Source: Mesorhizobium sp. Pch-S
GTDB taxonomy: Bacteria; Pseudomonadota; Alphaproteobacteria; Rhizobiales; Rhizobiaceae
Reading direction: 5' to 3'
Assembly (NCBI RefSeq): GCF_004136315.1
Contig: NZ_CP029562.1
Span: 5,231,501 to 5,295,500, forward strand
Length of the DNA stretch: 64,000 nucleotides
Shown here: positions 25,627 to 34,639 of the stretch, piece after piece
Layout of the letters: every line of letters starts with the position of its first letter
Position numbering within the stretch: the first letter of the stretch is position 1
Position numbers and translations under genes: made by a program
Notes under the pieces: generated by a model
What the model was told of the DNA's origin: nothing
The model's input: the letters and a program-made list of their open reading frames with translations, nothing else
Database searches by the model: none

Positions 25627-26814
25627 TCAAGCAGCACTGACCAGCGCCAGTCCCTCGAATTGGTGATAGCCGACCGCTGTTGCCAGTACCTGCTCGGGGA
25701 TTCCGTCGAAATTGCGCTCGGATGCCGCATCGAAGACGGGATAGGGCGCCTTGTTGTGGACGGCCAGTGCAGCGAGCGCCACCGCGAACGGGAATTGTGC
25801 TTCCTTCATGTGGCCGGTCAGCGTGCCGAAGCCGCGTGCGGTCAGGCCGGCATGGGCATCGATCGCAGCCTTCTCGGCCGACGTGGCGGCATGGCCACCG
25901 GAAGCGCCGGAAAGTGCGAGGACCTGACCCTGCGGCAGGTTGGTTGCCTTGAGCAATGTTTCGATGGTCGAGCCAAGTTCCCCGCGCTTGCGGCGCGCAC
26001 GTCCAGAGCGGACCGGACCAAGCTCCGCATAGATGCGGGCGCCGCGCTTCTCGGCGTGCTCGCGGCTTTCCAAAACGAGGAACGCGCCGCCCGAGCCGGA
26101 AACCACGCCGCCGCCTTCGGAACCGGAACGCTGCCAGACGGGCTTCCAGGCGCCCCTGTGCAGATAGGCGCCAAGCTCATAGCCGAGCAGCATATCGGGG
26201 TGTTCGGTCTGGAAGGCACCGCCGACCAGCATGTGCGTCGACTGGCCCGACCGGACGCGGGCGGCGGCCGTTTCGACAGCGGCGACGCCAGCACCTTCCT
26301 CACCCATGAAGGTGCGCGAAGACCCGGTGACCTTATGCACGATCGAGATGTTGCCGGCGAGCAGGTTGGACAACTGCGCCAGGAACAGTGTCGGCCTGAG
26401 TTCGGTGGTCAGCTTTTCATTGAGCAGGATATCGAAATCGCTTCGGCTCTCCGAAGCAGCCAGGATGGCGTTGTCGACCGCCACGTCGCGCTCGCCGCCG
26501 CCGGCAGCTACCACCATGTCCATGGTGGAACACAGAGCTTCGTCGGTCTTGATGCCGGCGTCATCCAGGGCCAGGCCAGCCACATAAGTGCCAAGCCGCT
26601 GCCAGGTTTCCATCTGGCGCTGGTCGCCGCGTTTGGCGATCTGCAGGTTCCAGTCGATCTCGGGCAGGGGGTGGACGGTGTAGGGAGCGAAGCGCTCCGC
26701 ATCGAGCACCGGCTTGGTGCCTGAGGCCGTCAGTTGCTGCCAATGCGCATCCGGGCCTTCCCCGAGAGAGGAAACCAGGCCGATGCCGGTGATGACGACG
26801 TCGTAGGATTTCAT
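25627..26814 (-). CDS. fabF2XL: FabF2XL, ketosynthase homologue lacking the catalytic cysteine
   Basis: A 395-residue KAS-fold protein starting MKSYDVVITGIGLVSSLGEG. Where active enzymes have TACASGA, this one reads VTGSSRTFMGEEGAG, so the nucleophile Cys is absent. The region normally holding the first catalytic His (NAHGT) reads ASGGHAATSAE and is hard to align; a His remains in TLTGHMKEAQ. This pattern resembles the chain-length-factor (KS-beta) subunits of type II polyketide synthases and suggests pairing with FabF1XL (inference). ATG 26814 is used; an upstream reading to 26862 runs into the acpXL spacer. Confidence 0.88.
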   Translation of the reverse strand: MKSYDVVITGIGLVSSLGEGPDAHWQQLTASGTKPVLDAERFAPYTVHPLPEIDWNLQIAKRGDQRQMETWQRLGTYVAGLALDDAGIKTDEALCSTMDMVVAAGGGERDVAVDNAILAASESRSDFDILLNEKLTTELRPTLFLAQLSNLLAGNISIVHKVTGSSRTFMGEEGAGVAAVETAAARVRSGQSTHMLVGGAFQTEHPDMLLGYELGAYLHRGAWKPVWQRSGSEGGGVVSGSGGAFLVLESREHAEKRGARIYAELGPVRSGRARRKRGELGSTIETLLKATNLPQGQVLALSGASGGHAATSAEKAAIDAHAGLTARGFGTLTGHMKEAQFPFAVALAALAVHNKAPYPVFDAASERNFDGIPEQVLATAVGYHQFEGLALVSAA

Positions 26815-26878
26815 GGGCGGTTTGTGGGTCAGCGCGCGCCGCCCGTCAAGGGCGGCCGGCACGCCTGACAGCCGATTG

Positions 26879-27163
26879 TCAGGCCGCGTTCTTGGCGGCG
26901 ACCAGCGCGTCGATCTTCGCGCAGAGGTTCTTCATGACGAAATACTCGTCGGTCGAAGCCTTGCCGTCATTCACTTCCTGGGTCCACTTCTCGAGCGGAA
27001 CCTTGATGCCGAATTCCTTGTCGATGGCGAAGACGATGTCGAGGAAATCGAGGCTGTCGATGCCGAGATCGTCGATGGTATGGCTCTCAGGCGTGATGGT
27101 GTCGATGTCGATTTCGCTCGTGTCGGCAATGATTTTGGCAACTTTTTCAAATGTCGTGGACAC
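26879..27163 (-). CDS. acpXL: Acyl carrier protein AcpXL
   Basis: A 94-residue specialised acyl carrier protein carrying the very-long-chain hydroxy fatty acid destined for lipid A. The phosphopantetheine Ser is in [18 protein letters not shown], a string diagnostic of AcpXL. GTG 27163 is chosen because AAGGA lies 7 bases upstream; the TTG at 27169 would be only 1 base from it. First gene of the operon; 270 bases upstream (to 27433) hold no gene and presumably its promoter. Confidence 0.95.
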   Translation of the reverse strand: MSTTFEKVAKIIADTSEIDIDTITPESHTIDDLGIDSLDFLDIVFAIDKEFGIKVPLEKWTQEVNDGKASTDEYFVMKNLCAKIDALVAAKNAA

Positions 27164-27433
27164 GGGCAATTCCTTCGAGCGGAGCAGATTCAGTGTTGGA
27201 GGTTGTCGCGCTCTCTAATCCGTTTTGCATGGCAGGAAAAGGGCGAATGTGCCACGCGGATGTCAAGAAACGTATTTGCACAAGCATATTATCGATGTGC
27301 GTCGCAAGGGAAGGCAAGCAGGTTCAAGGTCAACGAAAGGCCTGAAACGAGCCTCTCGGTGGTCGACCTAGTCTTGCGATAGCCGGACATAGGTGTTGGC
27401 CGCGTTTCTGGAAAGTATCTACTGTTCGAGCTC

Positions 27434-27985
27434 TCAGAAGATGATGCGCCCGAGCACGCGCAGCTTCTCGCCGTCGACGCCGACGATCACGGCTTCTCCT
27501 TCGCGGGCGCCGGCGCCCGTCAGCGCCTGGATATTCTCCAGATGGGTGATCATCACGAGGTTGCCGTCGCCCGTGAAGCTCTCCACTTCCTTGATCACGG
27601 CAGCGTTCTGTGTCGCGGCAGCGCCTGAATCCTTCGACAGAAGATCGAGCGGTTCGAATTTCTCGGCCTTGTTGTCTTCAAAGGCGATACCAGCAGTGTC
27701 GAGAGCGCGGCAATAGCGGCTGGAAAGCACCTGGTCGATCGGGGCGGCGCGTGCTGCGAACAGCGCGCCGATCTTGCGCGCCTGCTGTTTGCCTCGTTCA
27801 GACAGCTTCTGCTGGGTCGCGCATTTCTCGATGTCGAAGCCGGCTGGATCGCCATTGCCGGTCACCATGGCGTGGCGGAGCAAAACGACGTGGCCGCCAG
27901 CCCTGAGCAGTGCCCAGCCCGCATCCGTGGCGGAGGCGGGGAGGGGTGTCAGGAAAAGCAGCAGGACAAGGAGAAAGCGAAACAT
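27434..27985 (-). CDS. Exported histidine phosphatase-family protein
   Basis: A 183-residue protein with a signal peptide (MFRFLLVLLLFLTPLPASA) followed by a phosphoglycerate-mutase-like domain. The phosphohistidine motif is VVLLRHAMV (LRH rather than the more common RHG), with SERGKQQARKIG, SRYCRALDTA and a late His in VMITHLENIQ. Its place is therefore the periplasm, and its substrate is unknown. ATG 27985 puts the signal peptide first; a longer reading adds a Cys-rich stretch of no recognisable sense. Confidence 0.88.
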   Translation of the reverse strand: MFRFLLVLLLFLTPLPASATDAGWALLRAGGHVVLLRHAMVTGNGDPAGFDIEKCATQQKLSERGKQQARKIGALFAARAAPIDQVLSSRYCRALDTAGIAFEDNKAEKFEPLDLLSKDSGAAATQNAAVIKEVESFTGDGNLVMITHLENIQALTGAGAREGEAVIVGVDGEKLRVLGRIIF

Positions 27986-28167
27986 CAGGAACCTTTCCGC
28001 CGTCCCATCGACGCCGGTATGGGTCATATAGGGATCGCAAAGCCGGCAGGAAGGCAAGCAGGTCCAGGTTTGCCGGCTGCGACAACAGACATGCGCCACA
28101 GATGCGTGGGGCGTGGCTGTTGCAGGACTGGCATCGCTCTCCTATCAGTCGACTGTCGAGGGAAATG

Positions 28168-29118
28168 ATGTCGCCGCTTACCGAAACCGTCCTGTTCGTC
28201 TTCGGCCTTGTGGCGCTGGGCTACGTCGCCGGGCTCACAGGGTATCTCAAGGCACAAAGCGCGGAAGGCGTGGCCGAGTTCGCAGTCGGCGTTGCCATGC
28301 CGCTGCTGTTGTTCGAGACCATGGTCAATTCCGATTTTCATGGTTCGGCACCATGGATACTGTGGGGAACCTATTTTTCTGCCGTCGCGCTGACCTGGTT
28401 GGCCGGTCATCTGGTCACCACGCGCCTGTTTGGCCGCGACAGCCGCACCGGCATTGTCGGTGGCGTTTCCGCTGCCTACTCCAACGTCGTTCTGCTTGGT
28501 GTGCCATTCATCCTTGGCGTCTATGGAAGGCAGGGGTTCGAGGTGCTGTCCCTGCTGGTCTCGGTGCACCTGCCGATCATGATGATGGCCTCGATCGTGT
28601 TGTTTGAACTGTTCGGCGACGGCAAGACCACGGGGCTGCATCCGTTACGGGTGCTGCGTCGCTTCCTGCACAAGCTGCTGATCAACCCGCTCATCATTGG
28701 TATCCTGGCCGGTCTCATCTGGCGCCTTACCGGCATTCCGCTGCCTGGACTGGTGTCGCGGCTGGCTGAGGCGCTGGGAGGAACGGCGGCTCCGGTGGCC
28801 CTGTTCGCCATGGGCCTTGGACTCAACCGCTTCGGCATCACCGGCCACATCGGCCCGGCTGTTGCCCTTTCGGTGCTGAAGTTGTTCGTGATGCCTGCGA
28901 TTACGCTGCTTCTGGTGTGGCTGGCCGGTCTGCCGCCGCTGACTGCGCAAGTCGCCGTTCTGGTGGCTGCCCTGCCGTCAGGCATCAATTCTTATCTGAT
29001 TGCCGTACAATTCGAGACCGGCCAGGGACTCGCTTCCAACCAGATGACGCTCGCCACGGCCTGCGCGGTCATCACGACGTCGTTCTGGCTGGCCGTCACG
29101 ACCGTGGTGTTTGGCTAG
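28168..29118 (+). CDS. AEC-family transporter
   Basis: A 316-residue membrane protein of the auxin efflux carrier/malate permease family, with about ten transmembrane helices in two inverted halves. Typical blocks are FVFGLVALGYVAGLTGYL at the N-terminus, AAYSNVVLLGVPFILGVYG in the middle and LVAALPSGINSYLIAVQF near the end. Bacterial members move dicarboxylates or other organic anions; the substrate here is unknown. Tandem ATGs at 28165 and 28168; the second is better spaced from GAGGG. Confidence 0.9.
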   Translation: MSPLTETVLFVFGLVALGYVAGLTGYLKAQSAEGVAEFAVGVAMPLLLFETMVNSDFHGSAPWILWGTYFSAVALTWLAGHLVTTRLFGRDSRTGIVGGVSAAYSNVVLLGVPFILGVYGRQGFEVLSLLVSVHLPIMMMASIVLFELFGDGKTTGLHPLRVLRRFLHKLLINPLIIGILAGLIWRLTGIPLPGLVSRLAEALGGTAAPVALFAMGLGLNRFGITGHIGPAVALSVLKLFVMPAITLLLVWLAGLPPLTAQVAVLVAALPSGINSYLIAVQFETGQGLASNQMTLATACAVITTSFWLAVTTVVFG

Positions 29119-29278
29119 GGCTGGATTTGTGCTGGCCCAGTGCTTAGGTTGAGCCATGGCGATTGATCGTTGGGCCGGCTCTGGAGTAAGAGCGGTGGTC
29201 CAGTTGCGGCAGTGACGCCGAAAACACCCATCGACCTATTCATGACCGGTCCGCACGCGGCCGAAGGGAGGCTAGACC

Positions 29279-30736
29279 ATGCTTCAGAAAACCAGCCATT
29301 TCATGCGGCAGGCCAATCTCATCAACGGCGAATGGGTACAGGCCGATTCCGGCCAGACCATCGACGTGACCAACCCCGCCAACGGCCTGAAGATCGGCAC
29401 CGTGCCGAAGGCCGGCGCCACCGAGACCCGCCGTGCCATCGAGGCCGCCCACGCAGCGTTTCTCACCTGGCGCAAGACATCGGCGCTCGAGCGCTCGAAG
29501 CTGCTGCGCAAGCTGCACGACGCCATCATGGACAATCAGGACGCACTGGCCGAACTGCTGACCACCGAGCAGGGCAAGTCGCTGTTCGAGGCCCGCGGCG
29601 AGGTCGGCTCGTCGGCGGCCTATGTGCTGTGGTTCGCCGAAGAAGGCCGCCGCACTTATGGCGATGTCGTGCCGTCGCCCTGGGCTGATCGGCGCATCAT
29701 CGTGACCAAGGAGCCGGTCGGCGTCGTCGCCGCCATCACGCCCTGGAACTTCCCATCCTCCATGCTGGCCCGCAAGCTCGGACCGGCACTGGCCGCAGGC
29801 TGCACCGCCGTCGTCAAGCCCGCCACGCAGACGCCTTACTCGGCGCTGGCCTGGGGCGCGCTGGCAGAAGAAGTCGGCTTCCCGAAGGGCGTGGTCAACA
29901 TCGTCACCGGGGCCGCCGGCGAAATCGGCGATGAACTCTGCTTCAACCCGCTGGTCAAGAAGATCACCTTCACTGGCTCGACCCCGGTCGGCAAGATGCT
30001 GATCGAGAAGTCGGCCAAGACGGTCAAGAAGGTATCGATGGAGCTCGGCGGCAATGCCCCTTTCATCGTGTTCGACGATGCCGATCTCGACCGTGCCGTC
30101 GAAGGCGCGATCACGGCGAAGTTCCGCAATTCCGGTCAGACCTGCGTCTGCACCAATCGCTTCTTCGTGCAGGCAGGCATCTATGACAAGTTCGTCGAGA
30201 GACTGGCGGCTGCGACTGCCAAGCTGAAGGTCGGTTCCGGTCTTGAGGAAGGCGTGCAGCAGGGGCCGTTGATCGACGAAAAGGCGGCATTGAAGACCGC
30301 GGAATTCGTGGCGGACGCCAAGGCCAAGGGTGGCAAGGTTGAAACCGGTGGCAAGCCGCATGCGCTTGGCGGCTCGTTCTTCGAGCCGACCGTGATCAGC
30401 GGTGCGACGCCCGACATGATGTTCATGAAGGAAGAGATCTTCGGACCCGTTGCGCCGGTGTTCAAGTTCACGACCGAGGAAGAAGCGGTTGCGCTTGCCA
30501 ATGACACCGAATTCGGCCTGGCCTGCTATTTCTACACCGGCGATCTCGGTCGTGCTTTCCGGGTCATGGAAGGCCTGAAGTACGGCATGGTCGGCGTCAA
30601 CGAAGGCCTGATCACGACACCGGAAGCACCGTTCGGTGGCGTCAAGGAATCCGGCCTCGGCAAGGAAGGCGGCCATCAGGGCATCGAGGACTATCTCGAT
30701 ACCAAGTACGTCTGCATCGGCGGTCTCGGCCTCTGA
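29279..30736 (+). CDS. gabD: Succinate-semialdehyde dehydrogenase GabD
   Basis: A 485-residue NAD(P)-dependent aldehyde dehydrogenase that oxidises succinate semialdehyde to succinate in 4-aminobutyrate breakdown. Seen: [19 protein letters not shown], the catalytic Glu in [13 protein letters not shown], and nucleophile Cys289 in [11 protein letters not shown]. The second Cys two residues later is typical of GabD. Length and ends match the family. No gabT neighbour is seen. The start has GGGAGG 8 bases upstream. Confidence 0.93.
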   Translation: MLQKTSHFMRQANLINGEWVQADSGQTIDVTNPANGLKIGTVPKAGATETRRAIEAAHAAFLTWRKTSALERSKLLRKLHDAIMDNQDALAELLTTEQGKSLFEARGEVGSSAAYVLWFAEEGRRTYGDVVPSPWADRRIIVTKEPVGVVAAITPWNFPSSMLARKLGPALAAGCTAVVKPATQTPYSALAWGALAEEVGFPKGVVNIVTGAAGEIGDELCFNPLVKKITFTGSTPVGKMLIEKSAKTVKKVSMELGGNAPFIVFDDADLDRAVEGAITAKFRNSGQTCVCTNRFFVQAGIYDKFVERLAAATAKLKVGSGLEEGVQQGPLIDEKAALKTAEFVADAKAKGGKVETGGKPHALGGSFFEPTVISGATPDMMFMKEEIFGPVAPVFKFTTEEEAVALANDTEFGLACYFYTGDLGRAFRVMEGLKYGMVGVNEGLITTPEAPFGGVKESGLGKEGGHQGIEDYLDTKYVCIGGLGL

Positions 30737-30743
30737 TCGATAA

Positions 30744-30770
30744 GCGGGTCGGTTGGACCGACCGACCCGC
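30744..30770. terminator. 10-bp hairpin between gabD and the mutarotase
   Basis: GCGGGTCGGT at 30744-30753 pairs perfectly with 30761-30770 around a 7-base loop. It begins 7 bases after the gabD stop and ends 9 bases before the mutarotase ATG. No T-run follows, so it could terminate weakly or hide the mutarotase ribosome binding region. Confidence 0.5.
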
Positions 30771-30779
30771 GCTAGCTGC

Positions 30780-31793
30780 ATGAAAGACGGCGAACACTTC
30801 GGAACCACGCAGGCGGGGGAGGCTATCCGCCGCTTCATCATCCGTGGCGGTGGGCTTTCGGCCAATATCCTCAACTGGGGCGCAGTCATCCAGGATCTGC
30901 GCCTTGCCGGCCATGACGCGCCATTGGTACTGGGCTTCGACAGCTTCGAGGCCTACGAAAAGGATTCTCTCTATTTCGGCGCGGTCGTGGGGCGTTTTGC
31001 CAATCGTATTCGTGACGGCCGGTTCACGCTGGCCGGCCAGCGTCAACAGACGGATCGCAATTTCCTGGGCAAGCATACGCTGCATGGCGGCGCGGGCGGC
31101 TATGCCGGCCGGGCCTGGGAGGTTTCCCTGCATGGGCGCGACTTCGTCACCTTGAGCCTGCACGATCCCGCGGGAACGATGGGTTTTCCCGGTGCGCTGG
31201 ATGTGACCTGCACCTACCGGCTGAAGATCCCGGGCACGCTGTCGGTGGAGTTCACGGCTACGGCAGACGAGACCACTGTTTGCAATCTAACCCAGCATTC
31301 GTATTTCAATCTGGACGACGGCGGTGCGGGCGACGTGCTGGATCATCGCATAATGATCCCTGCCGGAGCTTATCTGCCCGTCGATGCCGAGATGATCCCC
31401 ACGGGTGTCGTGCAGCCGGTTGACGGCACGCCACTCGATTTTCGCCAGGCGCGCGCGATGCGCAGCGATGGCGAGCAGTTCGTCTACGACCACAACTTCT
31501 GTCTGGCCGCGGCACGCGGGCCGATGCGGCAGGCAGCCTGGGTGCAAGGCGCTACCTCCGGTGTCGAAATGGAAGTATGGACGTCGGAGCCGGGTGTGCA
31601 GCTTTATGGCGGCGAATACATCGCGCCAGCAACTCCAGGTCTCGGCGGGGTGGGCTATGGCCGCTTTTCGGGCCTGTGCCTGGAAACGCAGGTCTGGCCA
31701 GATGCCCCCAACCGGACCTACTTCCCGCCGGCGACACTCCTGCCTGGCGAAACCTATCATCACGTGACGGAATACCGGTTCCGCTTGGGATAG
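30780..31793 (+). CDS. Galactose mutarotase / aldose 1-epimerase
   Basis: A 337-residue beta-sandwich enzyme that interconverts alpha and beta sugars. Family motifs: VVGRFANRIRDGRFTLAG, the catalytic His in HTLHGGAGGY, TQHSYFNLDD, and the catalytic Glu in FSGLCLETQVWPDAPN. ATG 30780 gives the usual N-terminus; no good ribosome binding site is visible, only the hairpin. It is convergent with the sugar kinase gene, and the two may serve sugar catabolism together. Confidence 0.92.
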   Translation: MKDGEHFGTTQAGEAIRRFIIRGGGLSANILNWGAVIQDLRLAGHDAPLVLGFDSFEAYEKDSLYFGAVVGRFANRIRDGRFTLAGQRQQTDRNFLGKHTLHGGAGGYAGRAWEVSLHGRDFVTLSLHDPAGTMGFPGALDVTCTYRLKIPGTLSVEFTATADETTVCNLTQHSYFNLDDGGAGDVLDHRIMIPAGAYLPVDAEMIPTGVVQPVDGTPLDFRQARAMRSDGEQFVYDHNFCLAAARGPMRQAAWVQGATSGVEMEVWTSEPGVQLYGGEYIAPATPGLGGVGYGRFSGLCLETQVWPDAPNRTYFPPATLLPGETYHHVTEYRFRLG

Positions 31794-31808
31794 TTGCCCG
31801 GCGGGGAT

Positions 31809-32723
31809 CTATTCGATGAACGCCTCCCGCAGCACGTCGAACGGAGCAAGCGCGCCGCGCACCTGTACAACTCTCGCTGCGACGCGGTGCGCCCGGCTAA
31901 CGGCGTCGGCGGGCTCCAGGCCTGCCAGCCGTGCGGCGAGATAACCTCCGTTGAAGGAATCGCCGGCGCCGGTGGTGTCCACAGGCCTGGCGACATGGAC
32001 GGCGGCAATCTCCTGCTGCTCCGAACCAACGGAAACCAGGGCTGGCAGCTCGCCATTCTTGACGATCACTTCGCGCACCGATTGGCCGATGCGCTTGGCG
32101 GTGTCCGCGGGCGTGCGGTCGCCATGCAGCATCTGTTCGTCGGGGAAGGTGGGCAACGCGATGTCGCTGACGGCAAGCGCATCGGCAATCGCCGCCTGCG
32201 CGGTTTCACGATCCGGCCACAGGCGCGGCCGGTAGTTGGGGTCGAAGGCAATCCGGCTTCCGGCGGCACGGGCGCTCGAAATGGCTTTGACCAAGGTCGT
32301 GCGCGCGTCCGGATCCAGGATTGCCAAGGTGATTCCGGAAAAATATATAAGGGACTGATTTTCCAGATTTTTCTTCAGGGCGTCTGGATCGGCCGCCAGT
32401 TGGCGTGCTGCTGAATCCGAGCGCCAGTAGGTGAAGGATCGCTCCGCGCCGTCGAGGGTAATCGCGTAAAGGCCGGGTCGTGCACCCGTAATGACGGGGC
32501 TTGTGCCAACGCCGATGCCGTTCTCGCTGAAGAACTCGATCTGGCGATGCGAAAAAGGGTCGTCGCCGAAGGCGGAGACGTAGGTCGCCGAGCCGTCGGT
32601 GAGCGCGGCCAGCGCCCACAGCGTGTTAAACGTGTCGCCTGCATAACCCAGGCGCCAGTCCGGACCATTCTGGCCCGACAGTTCCAGCATGCATTCGCCG
32701 ATCGCGGCGACACCCTTTGACAT
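31809..32723 (-). CDS. kdgK: 2-keto-3-deoxygluconate kinase (PfkB family)
   Basis: A 304-residue ribokinase-family sugar kinase. Seen: N-terminal IGECMLELSG with the GGDT-like YAGDTFNTLWAL, and the C-terminal ATP site VDTTGAGDSFNGGYLAARL with the catalytic Asp. FTYWRSDSAARQL matches KdgK, which phosphorylates 2-keto-3-deoxygluconate in the Entner-Doudoroff and uronate routes. ATG 32723 is preferred; a GTG one codon upstream is possible, and GGAGATGAG precedes both. Confidence 0.88.
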   Translation of the reverse strand: MSKGVAAIGECMLELSGQNGPDWRLGYAGDTFNTLWALAALTDGSATYVSAFGDDPFSHRQIEFFSENGIGVGTSPVITGARPGLYAITLDGAERSFTYWRSDSAARQLAADPDALKKNLENQSLIYFSGITLAILDPDARTTLVKAISSARAAGSRIAFDPNYRPRLWPDRETAQAAIADALAVSDIALPTFPDEQMLHGDRTPADTAKRIGQSVREVIVKNGELPALVSVGSEQQEIAAVHVARPVDTTGAGDSFNGGYLAARLAGLEPADAVSRAHRVAARVVQVRGALAPFDVLREAFIE

Positions 32724-32875
32724 CACCTCATCTCCCTGAGCGATCCGCTGTAGCTTTTTGTCGAGGCGCGCGCCATGCCTGCTTCAAGCCGTTTGTGCCA
32801 CCGGCACACTTTCCCACAGGCGGACGGGATGCTAGGCGCAGTTGCTGACGTTCACAGGCATGATGTGGGGCTTCA

Positions 32876-33325
32876 TTGGCACCTTTCTGGCGTTATCTGG
32901 TTGCGGGCATAGGGCTGATCGCGGTCGTGCTAGGTGTTCTGGCAGTGGTCTACATGACCGCGCCCAGCACGCCGCCGGCCGCCGCACCGGAAACCGGGCA
33001 AACGCGAGGCAGCGAGAAGGGGATGTTCGTCGCGACCTTCGTGCCTCAGGGCGGGGCAGCCAGGCAGAACGAATTGCAGGATTGGGTGCTGACGCTGAAG
33101 ACTGCAGCGGGCCAGCCTGTCGAGAATGCGACGATCGAGGTTGCCGGCGGCATGCCGCAGCATGCACATGGCTTGCCGACCAGCCCGCAGATGACGGACT
33201 ATCTGGGCGAAGGTCGTTATCGGATTTCGGGTGTGAAGTTCTCCATGAGCGGTTGGTGGCAGCTGAAACTGGGCATTTCGGCACCGGCCGGATCGGATAC
33301 CGTGGTGTTCAACATCGTGTTGTGA
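32876..33325 (+). CDS. FixH/YtkA-like membrane-anchored periplasmic protein
   Basis: A 149-residue protein with one N-terminal membrane anchor (LVAGIGLIAVVLGVLAVVYM), a Pro/Ala-rich linker and a periplasmic beta-sandwich of the FixH/YtkA type: ENATIEVAGGMPQHAHGLPTSPQ and GRYRISGVKFSMSGWWQLKL. The His and Met residues in MPQHAHGLP are typical of YtkA-like domains and could bind copper (inference). The only in-frame start is TTG 32876 with GGGG just upstream. It lies directly before a di-haem cytochrome gene and probably works with it. Confidence 0.78.
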   Translation: MAPFWRYLVAGIGLIAVVLGVLAVVYMTAPSTPPAAAPETGQTRGSEKGMFVATFVPQGGAARQNELQDWVLTLKTAAGQPVENATIEVAGGMPQHAHGLPTSPQMTDYLGEGRYRISGVKFSMSGWWQLKLGISAPAGSDTVVFNIVL

Positions 33326-33330
33326 GCATG

Positions 33331-33434
33331 AAGCGTTTTCCAGCGCAGTTCCGGGAGAAGTTCGTAACGGTTTTCCGTCCGGAATTGCGTAAAAACAAAG
33401 GATTGGAGCGTTTCCGCGTTCCCGTGAGAAACGC
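33331..33434. repeat. TAGAGC-type palindromic repeat, copy 3 (inside the cytochrome leader)
   Basis: Contains the shared modules CAGTTCCGGGA...AACGGTTTTCCGTCCGGAATTGCGTA, the linker AAAACAAAGGATTGGAGC and GTTTCCGCGTTCCCGTGAGAAACGC. It separates the FixH-like gene from the cytochrome gene and overlaps the latter's possible start codons. Confidence 0.8.
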
Positions 33435-34626
33435 ACCGGGCATAGCCCTTGTCCTGTCGCTGGCAGCTGTTGTTGCCGGTTGCGACAGGCCGCAGTTCTC
33501 GGAAGCGGAGAAGAGAACCATCGCCAGCCTGGCGCTGAGCGCCTTGCCGCCGTTGAAGCCTGACACCACGAACCGCTATGCGGATGATCCCGGCGCGGCA
33601 GCACTGGGTGCGACCCTGTTTTTCGACTTTTCGTTGAGCCCGACCGGTACGGTTGCCTGTTCCTCCTGCCACCAGATCGGCCAGCAGTTCCAGGATGGCC
33701 TTCCGCAGGGAATGGGTGTCGGGCGCACCAACCGACGCACGCAGCCGCTTGCCGGCGTTGCCTACAGCCCCTGGCTGTTCTGGGACGGTCGCCGAGACAG
33801 CCTGTGGGCACAGGCGCTGGTGCCGTTGGAAAATCCGCTTGAACAGGTCGGAAACCGCGTTGCCTACGCGCGCTACGTCAAGGCGCGGTTCGGCGAACGC
33901 TACGAACGCATTTTCGGTTCACTGCCCGATTTTGCCAGTGTGCCCGCCAATGCCAGCCCCCTTGGATCCGCTGCGGAACAATCGGCCTGGAACGGAATGA
34001 GCGACGGGCAGCGGGATGGCATCAACCGTGTCTTCGCCAATATCGGCAAGGCATTGGCCGCTTTTCAGCGCTCCATCAGCCCCAGGGAAACACGGTTCGA
34101 TCGTTTCGCGGCGGCACTTGCTGCCGGGCAGGAGCCGAAGGACGACGATGTCTTCTCGGCGGAGGAGATCCAGGGGCTGAAGCTGTTCGTCGGTAAGGCG
34201 AACTGTTCGACCTGTCACAATGGTCCGTTGTTCACTGATCACGCCTTCCACAACACCGGGGTCCCACCAGTGGCGGACCTGCCGCCGGATCGCGGTCGTG
34301 TCGATGCGGTCGCCCAGGTCGAAGCCGATCCGTTCAACTGCCTCGGTGCCTACCGCGATGGTGGGCCGGAAGCCTGTGGTGAACTGAAGTTCATGGTGCG
34401 GGACAAGCCAGAACTGGTCAGAGCCTATAAGACGCCATCGCTGCGTGCCGTCGCGGATCGGCCGCCTTACATGCATGCCGGCCAGTTCGGCACGCTCGAG
34501 GAGGTGGTGGCGCATTATGCCAAGGCGCCGCTCAGCGTCGAAGGCGTTTCGGAGGTACATCCGCTGCAACTGTCCGAGCGGGAGCGGGCGGCGCTCGTGG
34601 CGTTCCTGAAAACGCTTTCGCCATGA
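33424..34626 (+). CDS. Di-haem cytochrome c peroxidase/MauG-family lipoprotein
   Basis: A 400-residue protein with two haem c sites: Cys79-x2-Cys82-His83 (CSSCH) and Cys261-x2-Cys264-His265 (CSTCH). FFDFSLSPTGTVACSSCH and GQFGTLEEVVAHY are typical of bacterial di-haem peroxidases and MauG relatives. GTG 33424 gives a lipoprotein signal ending VVAGC (Cys20), so it is probably anchored to the periplasmic face. An in-frame ATG at 33328 would add 32 residues read from a repeat element. Activity, peroxide reduction or oxidative maturation, cannot be told from sequence. Confidence 0.88.
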   Translation: MRNAPGIALVLSLAAVVAGCDRPQFSEAEKRTIASLALSALPPLKPDTTNRYADDPGAAALGATLFFDFSLSPTGTVACSSCHQIGQQFQDGLPQGMGVGRTNRRTQPLAGVAYSPWLFWDGRRDSLWAQALVPLENPLEQVGNRVAYARYVKARFGERYERIFGSLPDFASVPANASPLGSAAEQSAWNGMSDGQRDGINRVFANIGKALAAFQRSISPRETRFDRFAAALAAGQEPKDDDVFSAEEIQGLKLFVGKANCSTCHNGPLFTDHAFHNTGVPPVADLPPDRGRVDAVAQVEADPFNCLGAYRDGGPEACGELKFMVRDKPELVRAYKTPSLRAVADRPPYMHAGQFGTLEEVVAHYAKAPLSVEGVSEVHPLQLSERERAALVAFLKTLSP

Positions 34627-34639
34627 ACTCCCGGCGCAG

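Noticed and set aside
29240..30889. Open frame of 549 codons antisense to gabD
   Set aside because: GabD is complete with its catalytic Cys on the plus strand; the antisense reading has no family features.
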